Assembly: GCF_022603395.1 (NCBI RefSeq)
Contig: NZ_JAIBKA010000002.1
Location: forward strand, 248,001-312,000
Direction: 5' to 3'
Length of the DNA stretch: 64,000 nt
DNA from: Desulfoferrobacter suflitae
GTDB lineage: Bacteria; Desulfobacterota; Syntrophobacteria; Syntrophobacterales; Syntrophobacteraceae
Position 1 is the first letter of the stretch; every line of letters starts with the position of its first letter. The position numbers and the translations under genes are program-made. Shown here in pieces: positions 10,174 to 18,861 of this stretch. The notes under the pieces were generated by a model, which did no database searches, was not told where the DNA came from, and saw nothing but the letters and a program-made list of their open reading frames with translations.

Positions 10174-11172
10174 TTATCCCACTGCTTCCCGGGCAGGATT
10201 GAGCGACTCGTAGTCGGCGGTTCCCAAACCCGCATTCTGCGCCTTTAAAATGAAGGGCAGATCGGCCGCTCTTTTCCCCAGAAGACTTGCACCGCAGGCA
10301 TCGGCGGCCACCTGATCGGTGCTCACAATCATACAACGGGTCTGCTTGAGATCGGAGAGTGAACCACCGGTCGGACCGTTGGTCATCATGCTGGTTGTTC
10401 CGTCCAGGATCACCAGAGTCGGTTTGACCATCATGGCCAATTCCAGAATGATGTCATTGATGTTCTGGTGAAAGATGTTGCGCTGCCCCCCGAGCAGCCC
10501 ATACCAGTTTTTCATGATCATGGATGCGCCGCTGCGGTGATGATCCTTGACCGGGGCAATGCCGATGACTTTGTTGACCCCCTGGAATGGGGCGTGCAAA
10601 AGAGGCCAATCACGGATGAGCTTGCCATGGGGAACTGTAGTGGGCGCAAAGGAGCTGCCTGTTGGCAGCATGAGCCTGGCGCCGGCCGAACGGGCCGCAT
10701 CCCCGATTCCGCTCAGAGTAAAACAACTCTGCGGATCGTTTATGGGGTTGTCGGTCACAACCACGGAGGAGGCGCCTGCTTTGCGACAGAGGGTCGCCAC
10801 GTGAGAAACCAACTGGGGGTTTGTGGTGGCGCCAAGGATCGGTGGACTGGCAAAAGCCGCATTGACCTTGATGAGCACTCCGTCGCCTTTGCGGATGAAC
10901 GCTTCGATGCCGCCGACGGCTTTAAGCCCCATGTCGACGGTTCTTATCCGATCTGCTCCAGTGATGACGCTCATCCTGCCGCTCAGCTCGGGGACGGAAA
11001 AATCCGGCAGCACGACAAGGTTTCCCTGCGCGGTCGAGTCCGGACCCGGTCCCCGTCCGTCATACAGCCAATAGCTCAACGACCCGGCGGCGGCCGCGAG
11101 TACCCCGGCTCTGAGGGTACGGGAGAGGAATTCCCTGCGGTTCATGGAGCTATCCCGGGGTGATTCATTCAT
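10174..11172 (-). CDS. Tat-exported DUF362 protein
   Basis: 332 residues. A twin-arginine signal (MNRREFLSRTLRAG, starting at residue 10) and a hydrophobic stretch precede a DUF362-type domain. That domain includes 'GDGVLIKVNAAF', 'VVVTDNPI', 'IAPVKDHHRSGASMIMKNWYG' (split here over two conserved blocks) and a closing segment with 'VSTDQVAADACG'. DUF362 proteins are often linked to iron-sulfur electron-transfer proteins, but the reaction is unknown. Its ATG overlaps the stop of the upstream DUF6599-like gene by four bases (ATGA), showing translational coupling. No cysteine cluster is visible in this protein, so any Fe-S centre belongs to its partner. Confidence 0.82.
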   Translation of the reverse strand: MNESPRDSSMNRREFLSRTLRAGVLAAAAGSLSYWLYDGRGPGPDSTAQGNLVVLPDFSVPELSGRMSVITGADRIRTVDMGLKAVGGIEAFIRKGDGVLIKVNAAFASPPILGATTNPQLVSHVATLCRKAGASSVVVTDNPINDPQSCFTLSGIGDAARSAGARLMLPTGSSFAPTTVPHGKLIRDWPLLHAPFQGVNKVIGIAPVKDHHRSGASMIMKNWYGLLGGQRNIFHQNINDIILELAMMVKPTLVILDGTTSMMTNGPTGGSLSDLKQTRCMIVSTDQVAADACGASLLGKRAADLPFILKAQNAGLGTADYESLNPAREAVG

Positions 11173-12158
11173 TGGCTCTCATCAACCTCCTGCAGTTCCC
11201 GGTAGAGCGTGAGGCCCAGCTCAAGAGCTGCATCCTTGCTTTCGGCCTCGTGAACACCGGCCAACACTCGCCCATGAACGAATATCAACTCATAGAGATC
11301 GAAAATTTCGATCAGTTTGATTTCCGGCAGGTTGGTCCCGGAATCAACATCCGAGCCCCCATTTTCGAGCAAGAAGGCATGATAGGCCTCAGCCAGTTGC
11401 TGCGCATCCGCGCCTGACGGCCGCACAGACAGAAAGGCTCTCATTTCCTGCCCGGCGATGTTGTACTTTGCCGTAAAGATATTGTTCAACCGGCTGAATC
11501 CGAAAGCATCCGAGGCAAGAAGCGCAATGCTCTCGGCGTTCAAATTTTTCCGGGGAAACAACGACTGTTCACTCAGTTCGTCCGATTGAACGGGCTTTCG
11601 TTCCACAAAATTTCTGCCAATTGCAAGCATTTCATCAGCCAGGCCTTCCTCTGCCGCGATCACCTCGACATAGTCTCGACCATGGACAAAAAACAGCGCA
11701 TTTTCGGTCTGGTAGGCATGCCGAGTCAAATCGACAGGTGTTGAACCGGTACGCCGTTGTGTGCTGAACACAGCAAAGGCGTTGCGTGTGCTGCCCATGT
11801 CAAAGACGAACAGCTCCAGCCAGGAATCATCCTGATCCGACCTTTTGAATCGCTGACTCTCGAGTTTCTGGAATCCTGCCGCGAGATACAGCTCCGCTTT
11901 GCCGTTGATCTTGTCGGAAAGGTTTTCCGGACTGAATGTTTCAAGGGGAGTGAGCGGGACCCAGCCATCCGGAAGCAGCTCCTGGAGATGGGACAACTCG
12001 CCGGCAGCCTGGGGTATTTCATGTTCGGACCGGGACATGGTGAACCACTGCGGGTCGTAGCGGGACTGTCTCATGAGAATTCCCGCCGCGATCACCACCA
12101 GCAGTGCCAGAATCGCCATTCCCACCAGCGTTTCCGTCTTCTCAGGCTGAACTGCCAT
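11169..12158 (-). CDS. DUF6599-like membrane-anchored periplasmic protein
   Basis: 329 residues with one N-terminal transmembrane helix (about residues 12-29) and a soluble domain that should face the periplasm. The soluble part looks like two related alpha/beta halves, each with a 'Y..E..LFFVHGRDYVEVI' or 'LYELIFVHGRVLAGVH' strand-turn and a helix with 'EEMLAIG' or 'ALELGLTLY'. This matches the DUF6599 family as I recall it, which commonly sits beside Tat-DUF362 and NapH-like genes. Function is unknown. It is the first gene of the three-gene module and overlaps the DUF362 gene by ATGA. Confidence 0.7.
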   Translation of the reverse strand: MAVQPEKTETLVGMAILALLVVIAAGILMRQSRYDPQWFTMSRSEHEIPQAAGELSHLQELLPDGWVPLTPLETFSPENLSDKINGKAELYLAAGFQKLESQRFKRSDQDDSWLELFVFDMGSTRNAFAVFSTQRRTGSTPVDLTRHAYQTENALFFVHGRDYVEVIAAEEGLADEMLAIGRNFVERKPVQSDELSEQSLFPRKNLNAESIALLASDAFGFSRLNNIFTAKYNIAGQEMRAFLSVRPSGADAQQLAEAYHAFLLENGGSDVDSGTNLPEIKLIEIFDLYELIFVHGRVLAGVHEAESKDAALELGLTLYRELQEVDESQ

Positions 12159-12210
12159 AGCCTCTGCCCTTATCCTTCGTCAATGAGTCCTCAATCCAGG
12201 ACGCAATTGT

Positions 12211-13302
12211 TCAATCGGCATGCCGTGCAAGCCAGTGCGAAAAAGCATCGAGCAGCCGGTCGTTTTGTTCGGGCAGACGGATGGCAAAACGTACATGGCG
12301 ATTGTCCAGTCCCTCGAAAGAGCTGCAGTCTCGCACCAAAATCCGCTCCGACGCCAAAAGGTCCTGCTGCAGCCTGGCTGCATCCGCAGCACTCGCATCC
12401 AGCTGGACCAAGATGTAGTTGGCCTCGCTTGGGAAGGCCCGGCAGCCTTTGAGCTCATTGAAACGGGCCAGCATCCGGCTGCGTTCCTGTGCCATGAAAG
12501 CCAGTGATGCCGTGCGGTATTGTTCTTGCTCCAGGCAGTACGCACCGGCAATCTGGGCAAAGGTATTGACCGACCACGGCGGCAGGTGTGCGCCAATTCG
12601 CCCGGCAAGGTTTTCCGAAGTCAGCAGGTAGCCGAGTCTGAGGCCGGGTATCCCGTAAAACTTGGTCATGGATCGAATAAGAACCAGGTTGTTTGAGTCA
12701 TTAATCAATGTTTTGAACGACCGGGCTTCGCAATAATCGACAAAAACCTCATCGACCAGGCAGTAAATCTCCCTTTGGGCACTCTTGTCCACCAGCCACT
12801 CGCGCACCTCGGGGGGCAGAACGGATCCGGCCGGACTACCCGGGTGGGTCACCAGGATTGCCTGCGGCCGCACTTGTTCAAAAGCGGCCTCGAGCTGCTC
12901 GACAGTGGGTTGGAAAAGAGTTTCCCCGGTCGTGATGAGTCTTGTCAGGTCGACTTGCTGAAAGGCAAAGGCCCGGGCATACTCGCTGAAGGTGGGCAGT
13001 ACGATGAGCGCCCTTTGAATTCCAAGGGCTCTCGGCAAGACATAGATCAGCTCAGTAGAACCATTGCCCACCACGATCCGACTTGCCGGCACCGCATGAA
13101 AACGGGCCAGTGCATCCACCAGAGAACGGTTGTGGATATCCGGATAATGCTGCAGACGATGATAGTGTCCGGTTAATGTCTTCAAGAGACCGGACGGCGG
13201 ACCCTGCGGGTTAATGCTGGCGCTGAAATCGAGGATCGCATCGGGCGATACTCCCATGTGCTCGGCAACCTCATAGACGTTGCCGCCATGAACCATAGAC
13301 AT
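12211..13302 (-). CDS. cobD: L-threonine-O-3-phosphate decarboxylase (CobD), PLP enzyme
   Basis: 363 residues of a class I/II PLP fold. The N-terminus 'HGGNVYEVAEHMG...ILDFSASINPQGPP' is typical of CobD rather than histidinol-phosphate aminotransferase. The PLP-binding lysine is in 'SMTKFYGIPGLRLGY', preceded by 'CLVDEVFVDY' with the PLP-pyridine Asp. CobD makes (R)-1-amino-2-propanol O-2-phosphate, the aminopropanol arm of the corrin ring. The downstream position in a set with cbiB, cobQ and cbiA supports this over HisC. Histidine-pathway genes are absent. Confusion with HisC remains possible from sequence alone. Confidence 0.85.
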   Translation of the reverse strand: MSMVHGGNVYEVAEHMGVSPDAILDFSASINPQGPPSGLLKTLTGHYHRLQHYPDIHNRSLVDALARFHAVPASRIVVGNGSTELIYVLPRALGIQRALIVLPTFSEYARAFAFQQVDLTRLITTGETLFQPTVEQLEAAFEQVRPQAILVTHPGSPAGSVLPPEVREWLVDKSAQREIYCLVDEVFVDYCEARSFKTLINDSNNLVLIRSMTKFYGIPGLRLGYLLTSENLAGRIGAHLPPWSVNTFAQIAGAYCLEQEQYRTASLAFMAQERSRMLARFNELKGCRAFPSEANYILVQLDASAADAARLQQDLLASERILVRDCSSFEGLDNRHVRFAIRLPEQNDRLLDAFSHWLARHAD

Positions 13303-13720
13303 TTAGAATCTCCCTCCAATCCGCACTCGGTATCTGAGACCATGGTCGATGCACACTTCTGAGACCCATTGTTCCGCCGGCTTCACATCGTCGGCAGAGC
13401 CCTATCCTCCGGGTGATCATACCGGCTTAGCATTAGATGATGCATCATTTGCAGGCCTTGTTGATGGGTAGAGCGAAGCGAAACCCATCAACAAGGCCCG
13501 CATAGAAATGCATGGTTCCATCCTTAACAGGTACAGCCAATGTGTAACATGGAGACTCAGCCAGATAAAGGTGTGGTCAACAAAATCATTCCGGGCCTGA
13601 CTCGGAGATGGGTGGATTGACAACATCGACCGTCTTCTTTGGGCTCCTCATGATCCTGATGCGTGCTGTCGAGATCAGGGGGGAGAGGCGGCTCACACGA
13701 GATCCTGCCCGGCAAAGGAT
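13303..13720. other. Gap between cobD and cbiB holding a hairpin repeat
   Basis: A 418-base stretch without a credible gene. It contains the 109-bp hairpin element at 13419-13527. The remainder (13528-13720) has only short open frames lacking a Shine-Dalgarno sequence. The gap interrupts an otherwise tight cobalamin gene set, consistent with insertion of repeat DNA. Confidence 0.5.
13419..13527 (-). repeat. MITE-like hairpin repeat, copy 1
   Basis: Read on the minus strand it begins GTTAAGG, continues with CATGCATTTCTATG, forms a perfect 16-bp stem (13454-13469 with 13483-13498), then AAGGCCTGCAAATGATG and ends near TAAGCCGGTAT. The same order of blocks is found on the plus strand at 14821-14943, so the two copies face each other across cbiB. 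No coding capacity. It looks like a miniature inverted-repeat or REP-type element; no target duplication was identified. Confidence 0.65.
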
Positions 13721-14764
13721 TCAGCTCAGGCAAAGGAGATACCTGATTGCCAGGGAGAGCAACAAAGCTAAAAATGATGTCACGTACAAGAGTCGAATCA
13801 TCGATCTGTAGACAGCGGCCGATAATTCTCTGCGCGGATCTCCGAGGGTCGGTTTGCTCACCATACGTCCGAAATACCGGTTGGCTCCCCCCAGTTGCAC
13901 ACCCAAAGCACCCGCTGCCGCACATTCCGGGTATCCCGCATTAGGGCTTTTCATCTTGCGGGCATCGCATCGCATCACATGCCAGGAACTCCTCCAGTCC
14001 AGCTTCAGGGGAATCGCGGCAAGCAGAATGAGAGCTCCGGTCAACCTGGCCGGCACCCAGTTGGCCAGATCGTCCGCTCGGGCGGCAAACCATCCGAAAT
14101 GCCGGTAGCGATCGTTCATATATCCCAGCATGGAATCCATGGTGTTGACCGCTTTGTACAGCATCCCACCCAATAGCCCGCCCAACGACAGGTAGACGAG
14201 CGGGGCCACTATGCCATCGGAAATGTTTTCCGCCACTGTTTCAATGACCGCACGAATTATTTCCCGGTCATCCAATTGCTCGGTATCGCGGCTTACGATG
14301 AGCGCCAGGCGACGGCGCGCTTCATCCGGCATGCCCTGATCCAGGGCCTGCATCACGTGCTGCGATTCACGATGCAGACTGCGCGTCGCCAGGCAGGAAT
14401 AGGCCAACCAGATGACGACCAAGTCCGCCAGCAGTTCGGACACCTGGAAGGCAAGCCCGGTGACGAACAGAGTCGCACTGGTGACGCCCACAATGACACA
14501 GATCCAGCAAGCAAATCCCGCCACGCGCTGTTGGTTGCTAGAAGCGCCATTGTCCAAAAAGATACTCTCGGCCCAGGACACCAGCCTGCCTATCCACCTG
14601 ACGGGATGCGGCAGTTTCGGCGGATCGCCGAGCAAGAGATCCAGAAAGTAAGCTGTAGTCAAATGCCAGGGAAGCAAGAACAATGGTTGACAAACCCCCG
14701 CATCAAAACGATTCAAAATCACCGGGACCGAGCGATCATCCTCGTACTGGTTGAGCACAACCAT
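13721..14764 (-). CDS. cbiB: Adenosylcobinamide-phosphate synthase (CbiB)
   Basis: 347 residues, integral membrane. 'LLGDPPKLPHPVRWIGRLV' near residue 45 is the CbiB signature, and 'SRDTEQLDDREIIRAVIETVAENISDGIVAPL' covers the conserved ENxxDG region (only part of the motif is quoted here as a span, residues about 155-185). Several transmembrane helices follow. The enzyme joins the aminopropanol (phosphate) made by CobD to adenosylcobyrate. The first ~25 residues before 'FLLPWHLTTAYFLDLLLGD' look non-conserved, so the true start may be slightly downstream. Hairpin repeats flank the gene on both sides. Confidence 0.9.
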   Translation of the reverse strand: MVVLNQYEDDRSVPVILNRFDAGVCQPLFLLPWHLTTAYFLDLLLGDPPKLPHPVRWIGRLVSWAESIFLDNGASSNQQRVAGFACWICVIVGVTSATLFVTGLAFQVSELLADLVVIWLAYSCLATRSLHRESQHVMQALDQGMPDEARRRLALIVSRDTEQLDDREIIRAVIETVAENISDGIVAPLVYLSLGGLLGGMLYKAVNTMDSMLGYMNDRYRHFGWFAARADDLANWVPARLTGALILLAAIPLKLDWRSSWHVMRCDARKMKSPNAGYPECAAAGALGVQLGGANRYFGRMVSKPTLGDPRRELSAAVYRSMIRLLYVTSFLALLLSLAIRYLLCLS

Positions 14765-14820
14765 TGCCTTTGTGCCGACGGTTGGCGATGACCTTCATTC
14801 CCTCTACCCATGCTATCCTT

Positions 14821-14943
14821 GTTAAGGCAAGAAACATGCATTTCTATGGCGGCAGTCACTGAAGGGTTTCGTCACGCTTGGGCGTGACGAAACCCTTCGA
14901 CAAGGCCTGCAAACAATGAAACATCGAATGCTTAACCGGTATA
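14821..14943 (+). repeat. MITE-like hairpin repeat, copy 2
   Basis: The plus strand reads GTTAAGG, then CATGCATTTCTATGG, then a perfect 17-bp stem (14861-14877 with 14882-14898, loop TTGG), then AAGGCCTGCAAACAATG and CTTAACCGGTAT. It is the inverted partner of 13419-13527. The hairpin arms differ in sequence between copies while the flanking blocks are conserved, so structure rather than sequence seems preserved in the stem. The right end reaches the last codons and stop of cobQ (14932), so the element may provide that stop. Confidence 0.65.
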
Positions 14944-16539
14944 CAATCCCATTGCTCTATAAATACGGGCAACATCCGTATGCCTGCGAACATGCTCCGC
15001 CAGCAGATCATACTGCTGCTCCTTCCAGTGCTCGTAGGCAAATCCTCCCGATAATAACGCTCCATCCTTGCCCGATCGAATGCTCAGTACCTGCAAAAAA
15101 TCCCTGCGGAATCGATCGTTGTCAAAAATACCATGGATATACGTGCCCCACACTCTCCCATCCATGCCAATCAAGCCGTCTGTTACGTGTACCGTGCAGC
15201 CGTCCCGCCGATGAATACGAAACAACTCCCGGCAAGCCCCTCGCGGAACGCTCTGCCCCATATGGATTTCATAACCGCGAAGGCGACGCGGCACATCCCT
15301 GTCATTGTCATGGGAGCGGGCATCAACCTCGGACGGTTTTCCTTCTGGAGCGCTGAAGTAAGCCCGGGCTTCCTTCAGGAGGGAAGCCTCCACCTGAGAG
15401 GTCACCTTATGGGGGAACATTTCCGTTTCCATTTCCAGAAGTCCCAGACCCGGCACCACCCCCAGCTTGCTCTCCACGCCGCCGGGATCCTTCACAGAAT
15501 GACCGAGCATCTGGTAGCCGCCACAGATTCCGACAACGGTTCCTCCGCATTTGTAGAAAGCCGCAATGGCATCGGCCAGGCCGCTGCGCCGCAAGAAATC
15601 CAGATCCTCCAAAGTATTCTTGCTGCCGGGAAGCATGACTGCGTCATAGGCAAAGACCCGGGGTGGGGCATCAAAGTAGCTCAATTCAACCTGCGGGTCC
15701 TGCTCGAAGCAGTCGAAGTCCGTGTAGTTGGAGATAAACGGCAGGCGGACTATCCCTATCGCCAGCCTGTCACGCGACTTGGCGGACGGATTTTGCCGCA
15801 TCCGGCGACCCAATGCCACACTGTCTTCTTCCGGCAACGCGATGTGATCAAAATAGGGAATCACTCCCAAAACGGGCTTGCCGGACCTCGCTTCGAGGAT
15901 CTCAGTGCCGTTTGCAAAGAGCCGTGGGTCACCTCTCAGCTTGTTGACCATGAACCCCAAAATCCTGGCCTGTTCACGGGCATTCAGCAGCATGAAGCTG
16001 CCCAGCAGCGCCGCGAATATTCCTCCCCTGTCAATGTCGCCGACCAGAATGCAATGGGCGTCGGCCATTTCAGCCATCGCCATGTTCACCAGGTCGTGCT
16101 CTTTCAGGTTCAACTCGACGGCACTCCCGGCTCCTTCCAGAACTATCACGTCATGGTCTCGCGCCAGTCGCCGGTACGAATCGCGCACGACGGGCAGCAG
16201 TTTGTGCTTGTACTGGTAGTACTCGAGGGCGGAAAAATTCCCGACGGCCTTGCCCAGGACAATCACCTGCGACCCCATTTGCGAAGTGGGCTTCAGCAAA
16301 ACAGGGTTCATATCCACGTGCGGCTCGATGCCGGCGGCCTCGGCCTGGACCACCTGGGCCCGGCCCATTTCACCTCCCTGGCGTGTGATAAACGAATTGA
16401 GCGCCATGTTTTGAGCCTTGAAAGGAGCGACCCGGTAGCCGTCCTGCCTGAGAATTCTGCAGTAGGCCGCCGCCAGAATGCTCTTACCGACATCGGAACC
16501 GGTTCCCAGAAACATGAGGGACCTGGCTTGCTGTTTCAT
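14932..16539 (-). CDS. cobQ: Cobyric acid synthase (CobQ/CbiP)
   Basis: 535 residues. The N-terminal dethiobiotin-synthetase-like P-loop domain starts 'MFLGTGSDVGKSILAAAYCRIL', with 'PFKAQNMALNS' and 'EGAGSAVELNL' blocks. The C-terminal class I glutamine amidotransferase domain has 'GSKNTLEDLDFLR', the nucleophile Cys in 'VGICGGYQMLG', and the catalytic His near 'GTYIHGIFDND'. The enzyme amidates four carboxyl groups of adenosylcobyrinate a,c-diamide. It begins directly at the end of cbiA (16540), so the two are co-transcribed. Normal length for the family. Confidence 0.95.
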   Translation of the reverse strand: MKQQARSLMFLGTGSDVGKSILAAAYCRILRQDGYRVAPFKAQNMALNSFITRQGGEMGRAQVVQAEAAGIEPHVDMNPVLLKPTSQMGSQVIVLGKAVGNFSALEYYQYKHKLLPVVRDSYRRLARDHDVIVLEGAGSAVELNLKEHDLVNMAMAEMADAHCILVGDIDRGGIFAALLGSFMLLNAREQARILGFMVNKLRGDPRLFANGTEILEARSGKPVLGVIPYFDHIALPEEDSVALGRRMRQNPSAKSRDRLAIGIVRLPFISNYTDFDCFEQDPQVELSYFDAPPRVFAYDAVMLPGSKNTLEDLDFLRRSGLADAIAAFYKCGGTVVGICGGYQMLGHSVKDPGGVESKLGVVPGLGLLEMETEMFPHKVTSQVEASLLKEARAYFSAPEGKPSEVDARSHDNDRDVPRRLRGYEIHMGQSVPRGACRELFRIHRRDGCTVHVTDGLIGMDGRVWGTYIHGIFDNDRFRRDFLQVLSIRSGKDGALLSGGFAYEHWKEQQYDLLAEHVRRHTDVARIYRAMGLYTG

Positions 16540-17994
16540 CTACCACCTTTCTCCGTATTCCGTACAGCGCCTCACAAAATTAGACGCGACCTGCGGGGCG
16601 CTCCCCCAGTGCAGATGAATGTAGCTGGCAAGTACCGAACCATGAGTATATCCTTCCAGACGGGTCACCCCTGCCGGTCTGCGCTTATGCAGTTGATAGG
16701 CAAGGTTTAACCCTTCAATCTCCTCAGTCTGTGCGATTTCCGAATAATGAAATTCATGACCTCGTATGCGCAGCCCCGGCTCGCCCAGCAAACATGAACG
16801 GCGCAATTCCACTTCCGTGTAGCCCAATGCCTTGCGCCGGCTGAGCATGCGCGTTCCAAAGGGAAGGATTCCGACCATATCGTAAGTGTCGCCGGCGCGC
16901 GTTCGAATGAAGCGGCTGAGAGTCATCAGCCCGCCGCACTCTGCATAGACGGGCATTCCTTTGGCCACGGCCGACCGGATATCATGGAACAGCCTGGTTT
17001 GACCGCCAAGTTGCTCCGCAAAGAGCTCAGGGTACCCTCCGCCCAGGTAAAGGCCGCAGGCCTTGGCCGGCAATGTTTCGCCGGCAAGGGGTGAAAAGAA
17101 ATGGATTTTGGCTCCCGCCCGGCGCAGCATTTCGAAGTTGTCAGGGTAATAAAAACAGAAGGCCGCATCCCGTGCCACCGCAATGGCGGCTGCTGGAGAG
17201 GATTCGGGCATGTCCGGTTGCGCGGTGAGCCATGGCGGCTCAGCCTGAGTTCTGTGCAGCAGAAGATCCATGTCCAGATGTCTTTCCACCAGCTCCGCGA
17301 GTCGCTCTCGCCACGCCGGCGTTAGGGTGAATTCGTCTGCCGTTACCAGACCCAGGTGGCGCTCGGGAATGACAATCGCTTCTTCCCGGGGAATCCCTCC
17401 AAATACGGGGACATCAGGCAAACTTGCCGACATCGCCTGTTTTAGAAAGGCCAAATGGCCTTCGCCGCCGATCCGGTTGAAAATGACTCCGGCGAATTTG
17501 AGATTCGGGTCAAAATTCTTGAATCCATGGACGACGGCCGCCGCGCTGCGGGCCATGCTGCGTGCGTCCACAACAAGAATCACGGGAAGATCCAGCCATT
17601 TGGCCATTTCGGCACTGCTCCCTGCTTCTCCCTGCCCGTCGTAGCCGTCGTAGAGTCCCATCACCCCCTCGACAACGGCGGCGTCGGCACGAGGCAGCAG
17701 GCGTTGGAAGAGGTTCACGTTGTAACTCCGGGAGAGCATCCAGCCGTCGAGGTTGCGCGATTCCCGGCCGGCGACCTGCGTGTGCAGACCCGGATCGATA
17801 AAGTCCGGGCCTATTTTGAAAGGCTGCACCACCAGATTTCGAGCCCTGAGGGCAGCCACGAGGGCCAGGGAGAGAGTGGTTTTACCGCACCCACTGTGAG
17901 TCCCGGCAATCACAAAAGCGCATTGGCTTGCTGCACTACTCACCCGCGCCCCTCGACTCGCACTGGGATGGAGGTCACATGCACCACCGTTCAT
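16540..17994 (-). CDS. cbiA: Cobyrinate a,c-diamide synthase (CbiA/CobB)
   Basis: 484 residues. P-loop 'GTHSGCGKTTLSLAL' near residue 32, then 'VQPFKIGPDFIDPGLH', 'NLDGWMLS' and 'EGVMGLYDG', all hallmark blocks. The C-terminal amidotransferase domain has 'GLYLGGGYPELFAEQL' and nucleophile 'YAECGGLMTLS'. It converts cobyrinate to the a,c-diamide with ATP and glutamine; CbiA (Co-inserted, anaerobic route) is more likely than CobB in an anaerobe. The ATG at 17994 has GGAGG about seven bases upstream inside the end of the preceding gene. It abuts cobQ without spacing. Confidence 0.93.
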   Translation of the reverse strand: MNGGACDLHPSASRGARVSSAASQCAFVIAGTHSGCGKTTLSLALVAALRARNLVVQPFKIGPDFIDPGLHTQVAGRESRNLDGWMLSRSYNVNLFQRLLPRADAAVVEGVMGLYDGYDGQGEAGSSAEMAKWLDLPVILVVDARSMARSAAAVVHGFKNFDPNLKFAGVIFNRIGGEGHLAFLKQAMSASLPDVPVFGGIPREEAIVIPERHLGLVTADEFTLTPAWRERLAELVERHLDMDLLLHRTQAEPPWLTAQPDMPESSPAAAIAVARDAAFCFYYPDNFEMLRRAGAKIHFFSPLAGETLPAKACGLYLGGGYPELFAEQLGGQTRLFHDIRSAVAKGMPVYAECGGLMTLSRFIRTRAGDTYDMVGILPFGTRMLSRRKALGYTEVELRRSCLLGEPGLRIRGHEFHYSEIAQTEEIEGLNLAYQLHKRRPAGVTRLEGYTHGSVLASYIHLHWGSAPQVASNFVRRCTEYGERW

Positions 17995-17997
17995 CGT

Positions 17998-18861
17998 TCA
18001 ACCTCCACCCCGCGTGTTCCGCTCGACCTCCGCTGCAGCTATTCGCTCATAGAGATCCCTGGCCTCCTCGGATTGCGAGCCGGCCTCAGCGGCTTTGGCC
18101 ACGCACTGGCGAGCCTCTTCCAATAGTCCGCTCGCCAGCAAGTCCTGCCCCATGGTAATCCAGGCCTTCTCGGCATCATCCCCATACAGGCTTTTATAAA
18201 GCGTAAACAGAGAAATCTTGATCTGATCGCCGCCCTTATGAAAAACCGGGGCGCCATGCCCCGGCAAGAGATGGCGTACGGGAATTTTGAGCAGCTTCTG
18301 CAGCCCCTTGATTTTGTCTTCCAGGCGGCCGCCGCATACTTCGTCGGGCTTCGAAAGCACCGTGGAGAGACTTTCCTTCTGCGGCAATACAGCATCGCCC
18401 GAAAACAGGGCAGCGGACGAGGCATCGTAGAAACAGAGATCGCCCGCGGTGTGCCCTGGAGTATGAATGACTCTCAGGGCGGGTGCCCCCTCGACCACAT
18501 CGCCGTCATACAGGAGCTTGATCTTATTGTCCTGGGCCAGGGCGTCAAAAAAACTGGGAAACGGTTCACGGTGCAGGCGCAGGTGCTCCCGCGCCAGCGG
18601 GTGCAGGTAAATGTCCGGGCTGGCCGCCTGATAAATCTCCTGCACTCCGCCCACATGGTCAAAATGGCTGTGAGTCAGCAAGATGCGCTCGATGCGATCC
18701 AGCGGACCCAGGTCCCGGAGTTCATCGATGAGTCCGTACATATTGCCGGCATCAATCAAAGTTCTGCCATCCTCCAGCGCATAGACTCCGGAGCATGCCC
18801 CCGCATCCTGCACCCAGTACATTCCCTTGAGGGCTCGGTCTTCTTCAAAGAGAGCTTTCAT
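17998..18861 (-). CDS. Metallo-beta-lactamase-fold hydrolase
   Basis: 287 residues. The metal-binding motif is THSHFDHVGG (about residues 63-72), followed by 'HTPGHTAGDLCFYD' and 'FSGDAVL', giving a di-metal site like that of glyoxalase II or MBL hydrolases. 'LLPGHGAPV' supplies the C-terminal His. Substrate not evident. The stop precedes the cbiA ATG by three bases, so it is the first gene of a probable MBL-cbiA-cobQ operon, though a direct role in B12 synthesis is not established. The C-terminal ~50 residues form a helical extension with 'EEARQCVAKAAEAG', resembling a TPR-like segment. Confidence 0.82.
   Translation of the reverse strand: MKALFEEDRALKGMYWVQDAGACSGVYALEDGRTLIDAGNMYGLIDELRDLGPLDRIERILLTHSHFDHVGGVQEIYQAASPDIYLHPLAREHLRLHREPFPSFFDALAQDNKIKLLYDGDVVEGAPALRVIHTPGHTAGDLCFYDASSAALFSGDAVLPQKESLSTVLSKPDEVCGGRLEDKIKGLQKLLKIPVRHLLPGHGAPVFHKGGDQIKISLFTLYKSLYGDDAEKAWITMGQDLLASGLLEEARQCVAKAAEAGSQSEEARDLYERIAAAEVERNTRGGG

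Noticed and set aside
15133-16710. 525-residue open frame antisense to cobQ
   Set aside because: cobQ is complete on the minus strand; the plus frame is His/Arg/Gln-rich with no recognisable domain.
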